From positions 62,001 through 126,000 of the forward strand of contig JAUYVI010000009.1 of NCBI GenBank assembly GCA_030715195.1: 64,000 nucleotides of DNA, read 5' to 3'. Source of the stretch: Dongia sedimenti. GTDB taxonomy: Bacteria; Pseudomonadota; Alphaproteobacteria; Dongiales; Dongiaceae. Under the pieces are notes generated by a model. That model searched no databases and was not told the origin of the DNA. It saw only the letters and a list, made by a program, of their open reading frames with translations. The translations under genes and the position numbers were made by a program. This document shows, in pieces, positions 1-8,192 of the stretch (position 1 is its first letter; every line of letters begins with the position of its first letter).

Positions 1-65
1 CCGGCTATGGCTTGGCCGAGGCGGAAGCGGCGCGACGCCTGCCGAAGCTGGCCAATTTCGTCTAA

Positions 66-179
66 GCTTCCTCGTCTTCGGTTTACGGCGCCAATGAGAC
101 TCCGCCTTTCTCGGTCGCCGATCGGGTGGACGCACCGGTCTCGCTCTATGCCGCCACCAAGCGGTCCGGTGAATTGAGC
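66..179 (+). pseudogene. NAD-dependent sugar epimerase fragment
   Basis: Bases 66-179 translate in one frame to a piece very like the catalytic segment of UDP-glucuronate 4-epimerase type SDR proteins: a SSSSVYG strand-turn, then a [17 protein letters not shown] stretch containing the YxxxK catalytic pair. There is no start codon, no Rossmann N-terminus and no C-terminal half, so this is a decayed remnant. The first 65 bases are a different reading frame ending in TAA at 63-65, the tail of an unidentified ORF entering from the left. Bases 180-238 hold nothing else recognisable apart from the next gene's ribosome binding site. Confidence 0.6.
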
Positions 180-238
180 GTGGGAGAGGTGAGGGACACC
201 ATTTACGCTAGGCTGATGAACATTGCAGGAGTCAGTGC

Positions 239-1015
239 ATGGTGTCGCTGAAACACTCCGAGATGCGTGTCTTTGATGACGCCTTCGATATGAATTCAGG
301 CTATGTGCTCGACTTCACCGATCGCACGATGCGCGAGTTCTTCGACGATGAGTTCGGCATCGATATCTATCAGGAGAAATACAGATTCAACGGCTCTTCG
401 AAGGCAAAGCATCTACGCGCCCTTATCAAGGTCGAAGATGAATACACCGTCGCCAGGGTGGCGCGCGCCTTGTGGCAATATCGCGAGAGCCTGCCGCGCT
501 ATCAACAGGCGGGGCCGGAAGCGGCTGCCCTGAAAATGCGGTTCTTCGACCTGATTTCAAGGATTGAAGGCGGGGGCGCTGTGCCCCGCACCGACGCACT
601 CGACCGGTTCAAGCGCGATGAGACGCTCGAAGAGCTGATCGCGGCGATCGAGCGCGACATTGCCGCGAACAAGCCGGCGGCGGCGCTCGACCGCCTGCAT
701 ACCTACTGCATGAAAAAGTTCGCGCGCCTGCTCGATGAGCGGCGCATCGCCCGTGGCCGCGACGATCCGCTGCAAAGCCGCGTCGGCAAGTATGTGAAAG
801 CCCTGGAGGCGGAGCGGGATCTCCGCGAGATCACGCGGCGCATCATAAAGAGCGCGATCAGCGTCTTTGAGCAATTCAACGACATCCGCAACAACAGGTC
901 TTTTGCGCACGACAACGATCTGATTGACCAGGCGGAGGCGCGGTTCATTTTTGATGCCGTCAGCGCATTCCTGCGCTTCGTAAAGAGCATCGAGGCCTCG
1001 CACTTCGGGGCGTAG
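239..1015 (+). CDS. Abi_C/HEPN-like probable abortive infection protein
   Basis: A 258-aa soluble protein. The last ~70 residues carry [10 protein letters not shown] inside a helical context, the R-x5-6-H signature of HEPN RNases and of the 'abortive infection C-terminus' (Abi_C) family; the N-terminal ~180 residues are helical and unrecognised. HEPN proteins with an intact RxxxxH usually cleave RNA, so a suicidal or translation-blocking role during phage infection is the likely job (inference). The ATG at 239 has CAGGAG eight bases upstream. The next gene is a Shedu nuclease on the same strand and two further defence-like genes follow, which supports the reading. The family assignment is by motif only. 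Confidence 0.7.
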   Translation: MVSLKHSEMRVFDDAFDMNSGYVLDFTDRTMREFFDDEFGIDIYQEKYRFNGSSKAKHLRALIKVEDEYTVARVARALWQYRESLPRYQQAGPEAAALKMRFFDLISRIEGGGAVPRTDALDRFKRDETLEELIAAIERDIAANKPAAALDRLHTYCMKKFARLLDERRIARGRDDPLQSRVGKYVKALEAERDLREITRRIIKSAISVFEQFNDIRNNRSFAHDNDLIDQAEARFIFDAVSAFLRFVKSIEASHFGA

Positions 1016-1112
1016 GGTAGTCCTCCTGCCGCCCCTGCTCGCATTCAGACGCCCGTTCTGGTGGTGTAGCTTCGTGAAGAGTCGGGCGCTCAGGGCGCCC
1101 GCGCAGGGGGCT

Positions 1113-2306
1113 ATGGCCGGAAGAACGCTGAAGCGGAACGAGAAGGGGAGGATTTTCGTCGATATCAACCGGCAGACCCGGAGCGGCTGGTATCACATTC
1201 TTCCCGAATATTCGCAGTTCAAATACTGCGAAAAGGTCCGGCTGAAAGGCTTCGACCATCTGCCCTCAGGCTTCTACAAGAATGACGGCTACGGCCTGAC
1301 AGGAGCAGGCATCGAGCTCTTTCAGGAAATCTTCGCGAAATACCGCAAGAAGATCGCGCTGACCGTTGCCGCGAGCGGCAAGTTCAGGTTCGACGCGCGC
1401 GGCAGCACCGTTGCCGTCACGATCCCGCACAAGATTCTGACTGACATCAACGCGGAAAAGCGGACAATCAGGTCGCGGCGCGCAAATGAAGTGCAGGCTT
1501 CTGTCCGGGGGTTTCTCGCGACGCATGGACCCCGGCAGTTCAGCCAGTTCCGCAACGCAAAGCCGGAGTACGCGGCGGGTTCGCTCGCGCGCATTCTCTC
1601 CCGCGAGCACGTTACCTCCCGGATGAACCAGGAGGACGAGGCCGCCATGCAGGATTTTATCCCGGCGTACATATCGGCAATTTCGGGAACGATCCGCTCG
1701 ACCAGGAAGATTCAGATCATTGCTGAATCAATCAATGCCGGGCGCAAGGTCTATCTGGAGAAGGTGCTTCGGGAGTTCAGGAAGAAGCTTTCGGGCAAGG
1801 TGCAGAACGAGTCGGCGTGGCAGAAGTTTCTTGCGCAGCATATCCTCGTATTCAGGCATACATACGGCGAAGTGCTCGATCGGGAGAGCATAACCATCAT
1901 CGAGGGCAAATATCCGGACTTCATGCTGGTCGATCCGTACAGCTATGTCGATGTCTATGAGATCAAGACACCGGCGACGCCGCTGATGCTCCTCGACCGC
2001 AGCAGGAACAATCACTATTGGTCGGCCGAGCTCGCCAAGGCAATCGCCCAGGTGGAGAAGTATCTTTACAACATCGAGCGCAATGCCGATACGTTCAAGA
2101 CCGAATTGATGGATGCCAAGGGCATTGAAATCAACGTCGTACGGCCGCGGGGCTATATCGTGGCGGGCAAGCGCGCCGACATAACGACGAGCCGCATGCG
2201 CAAGGATTTCCGCATCCTCAACGATTCGCTCAAGAACATCGACATCATACTGTATGACGATCTCGTCTCGAATCTGGAAGGATTCCTGGCAAAGCTCCGG
2301 GGATAA
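1113..2306 (+). CDS. sduA: Shedu anti-phage nuclease (DUF4263)
   Basis: About 397 aa. The C-terminal half (from about residue 235) matches the DUF4263/Shedu core: an AWQKFLAQHILVF segment, then PDFMLVD, VDVYEIKTP and SAELAKAIAQVEKY. These form the D...E-x-K catalytic series of a PD-(D/E)XK nuclease plus the Q-containing helix that follows it in Shedu. Shedu proteins give single-gene phage protection by nicking DNA. The N-terminal ~200 residues are a variable regulatory region, as is usual for the family. An upstream in-frame GTG (1074) exists, but the ATG at 1113 is preceded by AGGGGG and is preferred. It sits between two HEPN-like genes on one strand, a typical defence-island arrangement. 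Confidence 0.85.
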   Translation: MAGRTLKRNEKGRIFVDINRQTRSGWYHILPEYSQFKYCEKVRLKGFDHLPSGFYKNDGYGLTGAGIELFQEIFAKYRKKIALTVAASGKFRFDARGSTVAVTIPHKILTDINAEKRTIRSRRANEVQASVRGFLATHGPRQFSQFRNAKPEYAAGSLARILSREHVTSRMNQEDEAAMQDFIPAYISAISGTIRSTRKIQIIAESINAGRKVYLEKVLREFRKKLSGKVQNESAWQKFLAQHILVFRHTYGEVLDRESITIIEGKYPDFMLVDPYSYVDVYEIKTPATPLMLLDRSRNNHYWSAELAKAIAQVEKYLYNIERNADTFKTELMDAKGIEINVVRPRGYIVAGKRADITTSRMRKDFRILNDSLKNIDIILYDDLVSNLEGFLAKLRG

Positions 2307-2346
2307 CGCAGGCTGCTGTATGCGCTGACGCAAGAGAGGGGGCGCG

Positions 2347-2802
2347 ATGAATGAAGATGTGCTCGACGAACTTGCCGGCGCGTTGTTTCGGACCTTCGCG
2401 CGGTTTGAGTACGCGCTCAAGGCGGCGGGCTTTCATTGTGGCGATGGAGAGGCCAAGGCCGACTGGACCGCGTTCGCGAAGTCGATTCCAACTGTGTTTG
2501 ACGATCCGCAGGATGACGGCGTGAAGGAGGCTGTTGCCTATATCCTGGCCCATCCGCCGAAAAAGCAGGTCGTTGCCGGAGGCTTGCTCGGCTGGGCCGT
2601 CGCCGATCCCGGCAATAGTCCGAGGTCGGATCAGGCTCTGGTCTATGTGCGGCGGGTGCGGAACAATCTGTTCCATGGCGGCAAGTTTAACGGACGCTGG
2701 ATCGAGCCGCAGCGCAGCGAGGAGCTTCTCCGTCATTCTCTCGCAGTGCTCAGGGCCTGCCTTGAAGCATCCGCGAAGGTCCGGGCCGCCTATGACGGCT
2801 GA
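2347..2802 (+). CDS. Small HEPN-like protein
   Basis: A 151-aa helical protein. Residues ~106-116 read VRRVRNNLFHG, a good R-N-x3-H HEPN active-site motif, in the same position relative to the C-terminus as in MAE_28990/MAE_18760-type HEPN proteins. The ATG at 2347 follows GAGGGGGCG. Its stop codon overlaps the start of the following gene (ATG at 2792), so the two are translationally coupled and probably work together. Likely an RNase-type effector or a toxin-like component (inference). No transmembrane segment or signal peptide is seen. Confidence 0.6.
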   Translation: MNEDVLDELAGALFRTFARFEYALKAAGFHCGDGEAKADWTAFAKSIPTVFDDPQDDGVKEAVAYILAHPPKKQVVAGGLLGWAVADPGNSPRSDQALVYVRRVRNNLFHGGKFNGRWIEPQRSEELLRHSLAVLRACLEASAKVRAAYDG

Positions 2803-4198
2803 GGATACGGGGAAGAGCGCAGAGGCGGCGGATGCTGCGGAACAAGCAGACATCCTGATGCCGATCCCGGAGCGGCGGTTCGACATCTATGCCCTCACGC
2901 TGCCGCGCGGACCGAATTTCGATCCGCGCGAATTCGTTTCAAGCTGGCGGGTTCGCGACGGAAGCGCTGTCGGGGCGGTGTTGGAAGACCTGGAGACTGG
3001 CCGATACGCTATCCTCGTGTTGCGGCGGCGGGTCGATCACAGATTCACGGTTGCCGCCGATGGGGGCGGGTTCGGGTCTGAAGACGCCGCGCTTGCGGCG
3101 CTTGCACAGGCGATGCGGCCAAGCCAGCCGCCCGTGGCGTTGCCTCCCGGCGAGAGACGCCGCGCGCCGCTGCTTGAGACGGACGGGCGTAGCACGAACG
3201 CCTATTTCAACATTCTCACCGGGGACATCAGCCACCTCCCGGCGCTGATGACGATTGGCGAGATCTACCTCGCGATGCCGCGGCCGGACGAGAATTTCGT
3301 GCCCGATTTCCAGACCGAAAATTTCAATGCCAGGCTCTGGGAGCTGCACCTGCTCGCCGCGTTTCGCGAGCAGGACATCGCCGTCAGCCAGCCGATGCGC
3401 TCGCCGGATTTCTTTCTCGAACGGATGGGACACGAATGCTGGGTCGAGGCGGTGACCGCCAATCCGCGCGGCGAGCGGACGCACGGCTATGCGCCGCCCG
3501 TGCACGTGCCAGCGGATCTTGCCGAGCGCCTCACCGGCGCGCCGGCAGAGCGCTTTGCGATGACGCTGCGCAGCAAGATTCAGCGGGAATACGAGAAGGC
3601 GCCCCATGTGCAGGGAAAGGCCTTCGCCCTTGCGATTGCCGACTACCATGCCCCGAGTTCGATGGTGTGGAGCCGGGAAGCGCTGCCCGTCTATCTCTAT
3701 GGCGTCCACCCGAAGGTGAAAGACGGCCCGGACGGCAGGGTTGCCATTGGCGATCCCCTCGACAGGCTGCAGGGAGAGCACGGCATTCCCGCGGGCCTCT
3801 TTCGCGATCCGGCGATGAAGCACCTGTCGGCAGTGATGTTCAGCAACGCGGCGACATTTTCCAAGTTCAACCGGATGGGGTTTCTTGCGGGCTGGCGTCC
3901 GCCGGGGCTTTCCATGGTGCGGGAAGGACTCATATTCGACCGGGAGCCCGGCGCTCTTGAGCCGAAGCAGTTCCGGCTGGATATTCTCAGCGATGAGTAC
4001 ACAGCCCTGTGGCCCGACGGCGAGGCCTGGTGCCAGGAGCTGGAGGTGTTCCACAACCCGCTTGCAGAATACCCGGTCGCTTTCGATCTGATCCCCGGCG
4101 CGACGCACTGGTTCGAAGAGGACGGAGAGCTTTCTTGCTCTGCATACTGGAAAACTTCGGTCCTCTCGTCGGTGACGTATCTCAATCTTGAAAAGTAG
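2792..4198 (+). CDS. PD-(D/E)XK-like protein coupled to the HEPN gene
   Basis: A 468-aa soluble protein. Residues ~195-240 have a helix-strand pattern NARLWELHLLAAF...SPDFFLER...CWVEAVTANP. This resembles restriction-endonuclease-like folds (E in helix 1, D of PDF, then E-x-x in the next strand), but the usual final lysine is replaced, so catalysis is uncertain. The reading frame is open further upstream (to 2534), but that stretch is the HEPN gene read in another frame. The ATG at 2792 overlaps the HEPN stop codon by 11 bases and is the natural start. I do not recognise the rest of the protein. Its position at the end of a four-gene run suggests a nuclease or sensor partner of the same defence unit. 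Confidence 0.6.
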   Translation: MTAEDTGKSAEAADAAEQADILMPIPERRFDIYALTLPRGPNFDPREFVSSWRVRDGSAVGAVLEDLETGRYAILVLRRRVDHRFTVAADGGGFGSEDAALAALAQAMRPSQPPVALPPGERRRAPLLETDGRSTNAYFNILTGDISHLPALMTIGEIYLAMPRPDENFVPDFQTENFNARLWELHLLAAFREQDIAVSQPMRSPDFFLERMGHECWVEAVTANPRGERTHGYAPPVHVPADLAERLTGAPAERFAMTLRSKIQREYEKAPHVQGKAFALAIADYHAPSSMVWSREALPVYLYGVHPKVKDGPDGRVAIGDPLDRLQGEHGIPAGLFRDPAMKHLSAVMFSNAATFSKFNRMGFLAGWRPPGLSMVREGLIFDREPGALEPKQFRLDILSDEYTALWPDGEAWCQELEVFHNPLAEYPVAFDLIPGATHWFEEDGELSCSAYWKTSVLSSVTYLNLEK

Positions 4199-4255
4199 CT
4201 CCCGGATGCATCAAGGAAGCCTCCACGGACAGGCGATGCTCTGGCACTATGACTC

Positions 4256-5032
4256 TCAGGTCCACCCGATGAAGTGAATCTGGCCGGCCCGGTCATTCTG
4301 GGGCTTGATTTGACCGGGGTTCCCCTCGGCATTCAGGAAGCCGCCTTTGACATCGAGCCACGAGTGCTCGGGTGCCGCCAAAGGGGAGCGCAGTCCCTCG
4401 CCGGTCTCACCGGTCTTGGGATTGACCGCTTCGGCCCATCGCGGAATGGCAAGTTTTTCCGGACTTCGCTCGGCACCACTTAGGACGGGAAGGCCGATGT
4501 CCTGAACATGGCCGCCGGCCGGGTCGCAGAGCCGTTCGCAAATCCAGATCTTCGACGCGTACGGAACTAGAGAGTTCAGCAGCTGATCACGCGGAAGCGC
4601 TATGGTGCCGCAGTCGCTGTCTTCGCGCGATCCATCAACATGCCGAACCTCGATCTTTCTGGCCGTGACCGTCAGCGGCAGGTGCTCGTTTACCACAGCG
4701 CTGACGCGCTCGATGATACGCTCGTTGAATCTCTGCCCGTTATCGGGGGCAATCCAGAACTGCGCCCGGTAGCCGGTGCGCGCGTTGAAGAACCAGTCGT
4801 ACAGTTCTGGCTCCACGTGAAACTGAATGATCGCGCGTTGCTCGATGAACGCATTGTTCTTGCTGTCGATCGCAAGACGCACGGCCCCGGAATCACACGC
4901 TTGCGTCAGCGATGCGGAAAGGCTCTCGATGAGCTCATCCGGCGATTCCGCAGACTCCAGCCGCGCCGCGCGGGCTTCATCGCGGTCGCGAATCTTTTCA
5001 AAACTCCAGTCTCTCTCGGCAATCGGCGGCAT
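4256..5032 (-). CDS. Hypothetical protein
   Basis: A 258-aa protein on the minus strand, convergent with the preceding gene (57-base gap). The start ATG at 5032 has AAGGAG about 12 bases upstream, supporting a real gene. The sequence is acidic and soluble, with an N-terminal helical part (residues 1-60) and a mixed middle that includes an IIQFHVEPELYDWFFNAR segment. I recognise no family. It lies between the defence genes and the structured region at 5285-5610, so it is probably accessory DNA as well. The upstream bases 5033-5284 show no further gene. Confidence 0.5.
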   Translation of the reverse strand: MPPIAERDWSFEKIRDRDEARAARLESAESPDELIESLSASLTQACDSGAVRLAIDSKNNAFIEQRAIIQFHVEPELYDWFFNARTGYRAQFWIAPDNGQRFNERIIERVSAVVNEHLPLTVTARKIEVRHVDGSREDSDCGTIALPRDQLLNSLVPYASKIWICERLCDPAGGHVQDIGLPVLSGAERSPEKLAIPRWAEAVNPKTGETGEGLRSPLAAPEHSWLDVKGGFLNAEGNPGQIKPQNDRAGQIHFIGWT

Positions 5033-5284
5033 GCGCGTCGTCGCGCTCCTTGTGCAATCATGCGAATCTGTTCCAGGGGAAAGTCTAGCACGGACAGCGG
5101 ATTCTTCGGAGTGTGAGAGGCAGGCATGGCGCGCGCTCGGCTATGCCGGACCGGGCTCTACGCGTGTGCGCCGAACCCGTGCAGATCCCGTTCGCGCGGG
5201 AAGCACGGTTTCGGCCCATACGGGTGACGATCCCTCGCGCAAGGCCATAAGGTGAGCCCGCGGCCGGTCACGCTCGGTCCCGCG

Positions 5285-5610
5285 CGTTGCAGGCGTTCCT
5301 GCGGGCGCGCCGGTTCCCGCGGCGTAGAGCCGCCGTCCGCAGGCTCGGCGGCGCTTCCCGCCCGGTCAAGGCGGGCTCCTTGCAGCCTTCATTTTCATTT
5401 CTGCCGGCAGTGCCGGCTGAAGCAGGGGGCATCCGCCCCCATGGCCGTCAAGGCCAGGCCCTTTAGGGGCGGACGCGGGGCGTTCCCCGTCTTTCGGGCG
5501 CGCTGCGCCCTGCCAAGACGGGCGATCCCCCTTTCCCCGCGTCCGGCCTGTGGCGGCCTCTCCCCCTCATTGCCGGGTGGCTAGTCGGGTTGCAGCAGCG
5601 CGCAACCCGC
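5285..5610 (+). other. Dense array of nested GC-rich hairpins
   Basis: In this gene-free stretch almost every base can be placed in a short perfect inverted repeat. Arms: 5289-5293/5298-5302, 5329-5334/5347-5352, 5357-5362/5370-5375, 5403-5409/5411-5417, 5425-5430/5435-5440, 5442-5446/5452-5456. A three-tier hairpin follows: outer arms 5471-5480/5535-5544 (10 bp), middle 5486-5493/5515-5522 (8 bp), inner 5496-5501/5505-5510 (6 bp). The last hairpin, 5586-5593/5602-5609 (8 bp), ends 20 bases before a start codon. Possible roles are a single-strand promoter or priming site of a conjugative leading region, or a structured 5' leader RNA. Function is not known from sequence. Confidence 0.65.
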
Positions 5611-5629
5611 AGAACCGAGGGAGAAGACA

Positions 5630-5848
5630 ATGACGATTCGCAACCGCAAGATCAGCCGTACCGGCCGCAGTACCCAGCCTCCGGTACTAATCGCCTATCA
5701 TGTGGCCGAACGTGGTGAGAAGTCCTTATGGACCCGTATCGGTGTCGCCTGGGATCACGAGGACCACAAAGGGTTAACTGTTCAGCTTGACTTAGTGCCA
5801 GTGAACAGCGGGCGTATCATTCTCCGTCAACCCGCTGTGGACGAGTAG
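5630..5848 (+). CDS. Small conserved mobile-element-type protein
   Basis: A 72-aa protein with start ATG at 5630 behind GAGGGAGAAG. The central LIAYHVAERGEKSLWTRIG and DHEDHKGLTVQLD segments resemble a family of ~70-90 aa proteins that I associate with integrative and conjugative elements in alphaproteobacteria (family recall, not searched). It would fold as a small beta-rich protein. No catalytic residues are evident. It is directly preceded by the hairpin array and followed by non-coding DNA, so it looks like the surviving part of a longer mobile-element module; no ArdC-like, DUF736 or Tra gene is present here. Confidence 0.6.
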   Translation: MTIRNRKISRTGRSTQPPVLIAYHVAERGEKSLWTRIGVAWDHEDHKGLTVQLDLVPVNSGRIILRQPAVDE

Positions 5849-5935
5849 CAAAAGGGAAGGGCGCGTGGCACTGCACACTGCAGCTGCCATGCGCAGTCCT
5901 TCACTTCAAAGGTCATTTAAGAGGTGTAATGATAT

Positions 5936-6112
5936 CAATGATATAGGTGTTCATCTCTTTGTTCGAATTGGCACGCCAACGCCACCCCGTATCTGGGAGA
6001 ACGGATATGAACGTTCTCTAGGCTCGGGCCGAAGATCGCCAACAGATCGCCATTCGGTTCGACACTGAAGCGTCCTTGCCTGGCTCTCGAGGGGCCGGTC
6101 AGAGTGGCGAGG
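5936..6112 (-). repeat. Copy A of a diverged ~150-base direct repeat
   Basis: This stretch is clearly homologous to 22074-22212 in the same orientation. A 21-base block is identical at 5981-6001 and 22118-22138, with further matches on both sides and a ~21-base insertion in this copy (about 6002-6022). Read on the minus strand, the better-preserved copy B encodes a tail with GRFSVEL and LLPDTGWRWR motifs, whereas this copy is frame-disrupted. It therefore looks like a degraded C-terminal gene fragment lying just downstream of the minus-strand SRPBCC gene. Bases 5849-5935 show no other feature. Confidence 0.6.
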
Positions 6113-6131
6113 GCCGCTCCTCCCAACAAAC

Positions 6132-6656
6132 CTAGTTGCGCAGCGCCGCGCGCTCGATGCTGGCGGCGAAGAGCGGAGTTTCCTGCTTGTTGTGGGCGAT
6201 GCCCATTGGCTGTCGTTGCGCGGCGAAGACGTCGAGAGGGATGCCCTGGCGGTCGAGGAAGGCGGTGAAATCCTTGGTTGCCGTAGAGCGAACATGGTTG
6301 GTGAATTCCGAGCGCCCGTCGTCGATCGCCTTGGCGCTCAACTCCCAGGTGATGTGCAGCGTCGTCCGTCCGGAAGGCGTGAAGACGTCGGAGACCGATT
6401 CCAGAATCAGGTGATCCTTGCGGCCGAGCTTCTCGACATAGTGCTGGACCATCAGGGACCCGCCGATCACTTCGACATTGATCGACATGCGCTTGCCTTC
6501 CGACGTGGTGGTGAAGCCCGCCGCGACATGGGCCGGCGAGCTGCCCTGGTATTCGTGCTCCGGCAGAGTGAAGCACCATTGCGGGATGTCGATCTTCTCG
6601 ATCGGTGCGTTGATGATAGCGGAGAAGCTGGAATCGACGATGACCGGGTCGGACAT
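6132..6656 (-). CDS. SRPBCC/START-like protein
   Basis: A 174-aa soluble protein. The alternation of beta strands with an aromatic-rich core (IPQWCFTLPEHEYQ, LMVQHYVEKL, TTLHITWELSA) suggests a helix-grip SRPBCC fold that binds a hydrophobic ligand. The assignment rests on pattern, not on a diagnostic motif. The ATG at 6656 follows AGGAGCAG. It is the last gene of a minus-strand run of hydrolases and lies 10 bases after the isochorismatase-like gene, so it is probably co-transcribed with it. Role unknown; a ligand carrier or small cyclase/dehydratase in the detoxification set would fit. Confidence 0.5.
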   Translation of the reverse strand: MSDPVIVDSSFSAIINAPIEKIDIPQWCFTLPEHEYQGSSPAHVAAGFTTTSEGKRMSINVEVIGGSLMVQHYVEKLGRKDHLILESVSDVFTPSGRTTLHITWELSAKAIDDGRSEFTNHVRSTATKDFTAFLDRQGIPLDVFAAQRQPMGIAHNKQETPLFAASIERAALRN

Positions 6657-6666
6657 GGTTCTGCTC

Positions 6667-7320
6667 CTAATTCAGCTGGGGGGTGGAAACGGGTTGCGGG
6701 GCGGGCAGGGCGGCGACCACCTCCGCGGTGGTCCGGATCGCGTGGGCAAAGGTCGGGCCGTTGAGCTCATGCGCGGCATGCATCAGCTCGGCCGAGAAGG
6801 CGGCGGTGGCATCGCGGACCAGCGTCACGTGATAGCCGAGCTCCATGGCGAAGCGAGCCGTCGATTCGATGCAGGTGTTGGCCAGCAGGCCGACGATGAT
6901 CACATGCGTGATCCCCTTCTGCTTCAGGATCATGTCGAGATCGGTGTTGGCGAAGCCGCTCTGCGACCAGTGCTCGTGCGCGACGATGTCGCCGGGCTGA
7001 GGTGCGAAATCCGGGTGCCATTCGCCGCCCCATTCGCCGCGTGCGAAGCTGTGCCGCTTCATGATGGCGAGCTGGGTCGGGTTGGGATGATCCCAGTTTT
7101 CGTAGTCACCCGGTTCCCAACGGCGGTGCGGAACGATGGCAACCTGGATGCCGGCCGCGCGGACCGCCTTGTTGATGCGCCGCAGGTTGTCGAGCAGGTT
7201 CACCGCTTCGGCCACCGCCTTGACGCGGGGAAAGATCTTCCCGCCCTCGGCGAGGAAGTCGTTGTAGGGATCGACGAAGAGCAGTGCGGTTCGTTCGCGC
7301 GGATAATTCATCTCGGACAT
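6667..7320 (-). CDS. Isochorismatase-like cysteine hydrolase
   Basis: A 217-aa protein of the isochorismatase/nicotinamidase superfamily. The catalytic Asp is in LLFVDPYNDFL (~residue 17) and the nucleophilic Cys in LLANTCIESTAR (~residue 147), preceded by HVIIVG; the Lys is probably in the MKRHSFARG region. These enzymes hydrolyse amides, carbamates or vinyl ethers; the substrate cannot be predicted. The ATG at 7320 is preceded by AGGAGA at good spacing; frames that read further upstream overlap the next gene. It is 14 bases downstream of the alpha/beta hydrolase gene and belongs to the same minus-strand operon. Confidence 0.85.
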   Translation of the reverse strand: MSEMNYPRERTALLFVDPYNDFLAEGGKIFPRVKAVAEAVNLLDNLRRINKAVRAAGIQVAIVPHRRWEPGDYENWDHPNPTQLAIMKRHSFARGEWGGEWHPDFAPQPGDIVAHEHWSQSGFANTDLDMILKQKGITHVIIVGLLANTCIESTARFAMELGYHVTLVRDATAAFSAELMHAAHELNGPTFAHAIRTTAEVVAALPAPQPVSTPQLN

Positions 7321-7334
7321 CGACTGTCTCCTGC

Positions 7335-8192
7335 TCAAAGAAAGGCGCGGATGCGTTCGGCGACCGTGTCGGCCGCGGTGTCCATGGCAAAGTGCCCGGC
7401 GTCGAGAATGTGAACCTCGGCCTCCGGCACGTCCCGACGGTAGGAATCCGGCTCCGAGACATCGAAGGAGGGGTCGTATCGGCCCCAGAGCACCAGCATC
7501 CGGGGCCGATGCGCGCGCATCCATTCCTGCCATTTGGGGTAGGAAGCGACGTTGTTGCGGTAGTCGTAGAAGAGCTCGGTTTGGATGTCGGCCTGCCCGG
7601 GCTGACTGAGGAAGGCGAACTCGTCGGTCCAAAGGTCCGGATCATAACGTTCCGGATTGGGATCGCTGCCGAGGTGGCGCTGGCGGGTCGCCTCGAGTGA
7701 AAGGAAGTTCTTGCGCAGCGTCGGCTCGTTCGGCGTGCGGTTGATCCAGAACTGGCGCCGGGCCGCCCAGAGCGAACTCAGGCCGCTGTCATGCGCGACG
7801 GCGTTCTGGATGATCATCGATTGGATGCGCTCCGGCTCCCGCAGTACCATGCGGAAGCCGACGGGGCCGCCGTAGTCCTGCACGAACATGTGATAGCGGC
7901 TGAGTGAGAGCCTCTCGGTGAAGCCGATGATGACTTCCGCCAGCCGTTCGAAGCTGTATTCGAACTCGCCGGGCTTTGGCCAAGCGCTGTGCCCAAAACC
8001 TGGATAGTCCGGTGCGACGAGCCGGTAGCGATCCGCCAAGCGCCGCAGCAACGGCTCGTACATGCGCGAGGAGGAGGGGAAACCATGCAGCAGCAGAATC
8101 ACCGGAGCATCGGCCGGGCCGGCCTCACGATAGAAGATCGGCAAGCCTTCGATCGTCACGGTCCTATAGCGGACCTGCGATTCAACAGTCAC
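7335..8192 (-). CDS. Alpha/beta hydrolase, haloalkane dehalogenase/epoxide hydrolase type
   Basis: A 285-aa cytoplasmic hydrolase. HGFPSSSRMY supplies the oxyanion loop, VQDYGGPVGF (~residue 107) has Asp as the nucleophile, LVLWGRYDP precedes the acid, and DAGHFAMD gives the catalytic His. An Asp nucleophile is typical of haloalkane dehalogenases and epoxide hydrolases rather than esterases. The start is a GTG at 8192 that overlaps the stop codon of the upstream gene (GTGA), indicating tight coupling. Together with its neighbours it forms a set of enzymes that open epoxides or remove halides. Confidence 0.8.
   Translation of the reverse strand: MTVESQVRYRTVTIEGLPIFYREAGPADAPVILLLHGFPSSSRMYEPLLRRLADRYRLVAPDYPGFGHSAWPKPGEFEYSFERLAEVIIGFTERLSLSRYHMFVQDYGGPVGFRMVLREPERIQSMIIQNAVAHDSGLSSLWAARRQFWINRTPNEPTLRKNFLSLEATRQRHLGSDPNPERYDPDLWTDEFAFLSQPGQADIQTELFYDYRNNVASYPKWQEWMRAHRPRMLVLWGRYDPSFDVSEPDSYRRDVPEAEVHILDAGHFAMDTAADTVAERIRAFL

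Noticed and set aside
2534-2791. Upstream extension of the PD-(D/E)XK-like gene
   Set aside because: This stretch is the HEPN gene in another frame; the ATG at 2792 overlapping the HEPN stop is the natural start.
5285-5610. Reading the hairpin region as a coding gene
   Set aside because: Open frames there are short, Arg/Pro/Ala-rich and lack ribosome binding sites; the nested palindromes explain the sequence better.
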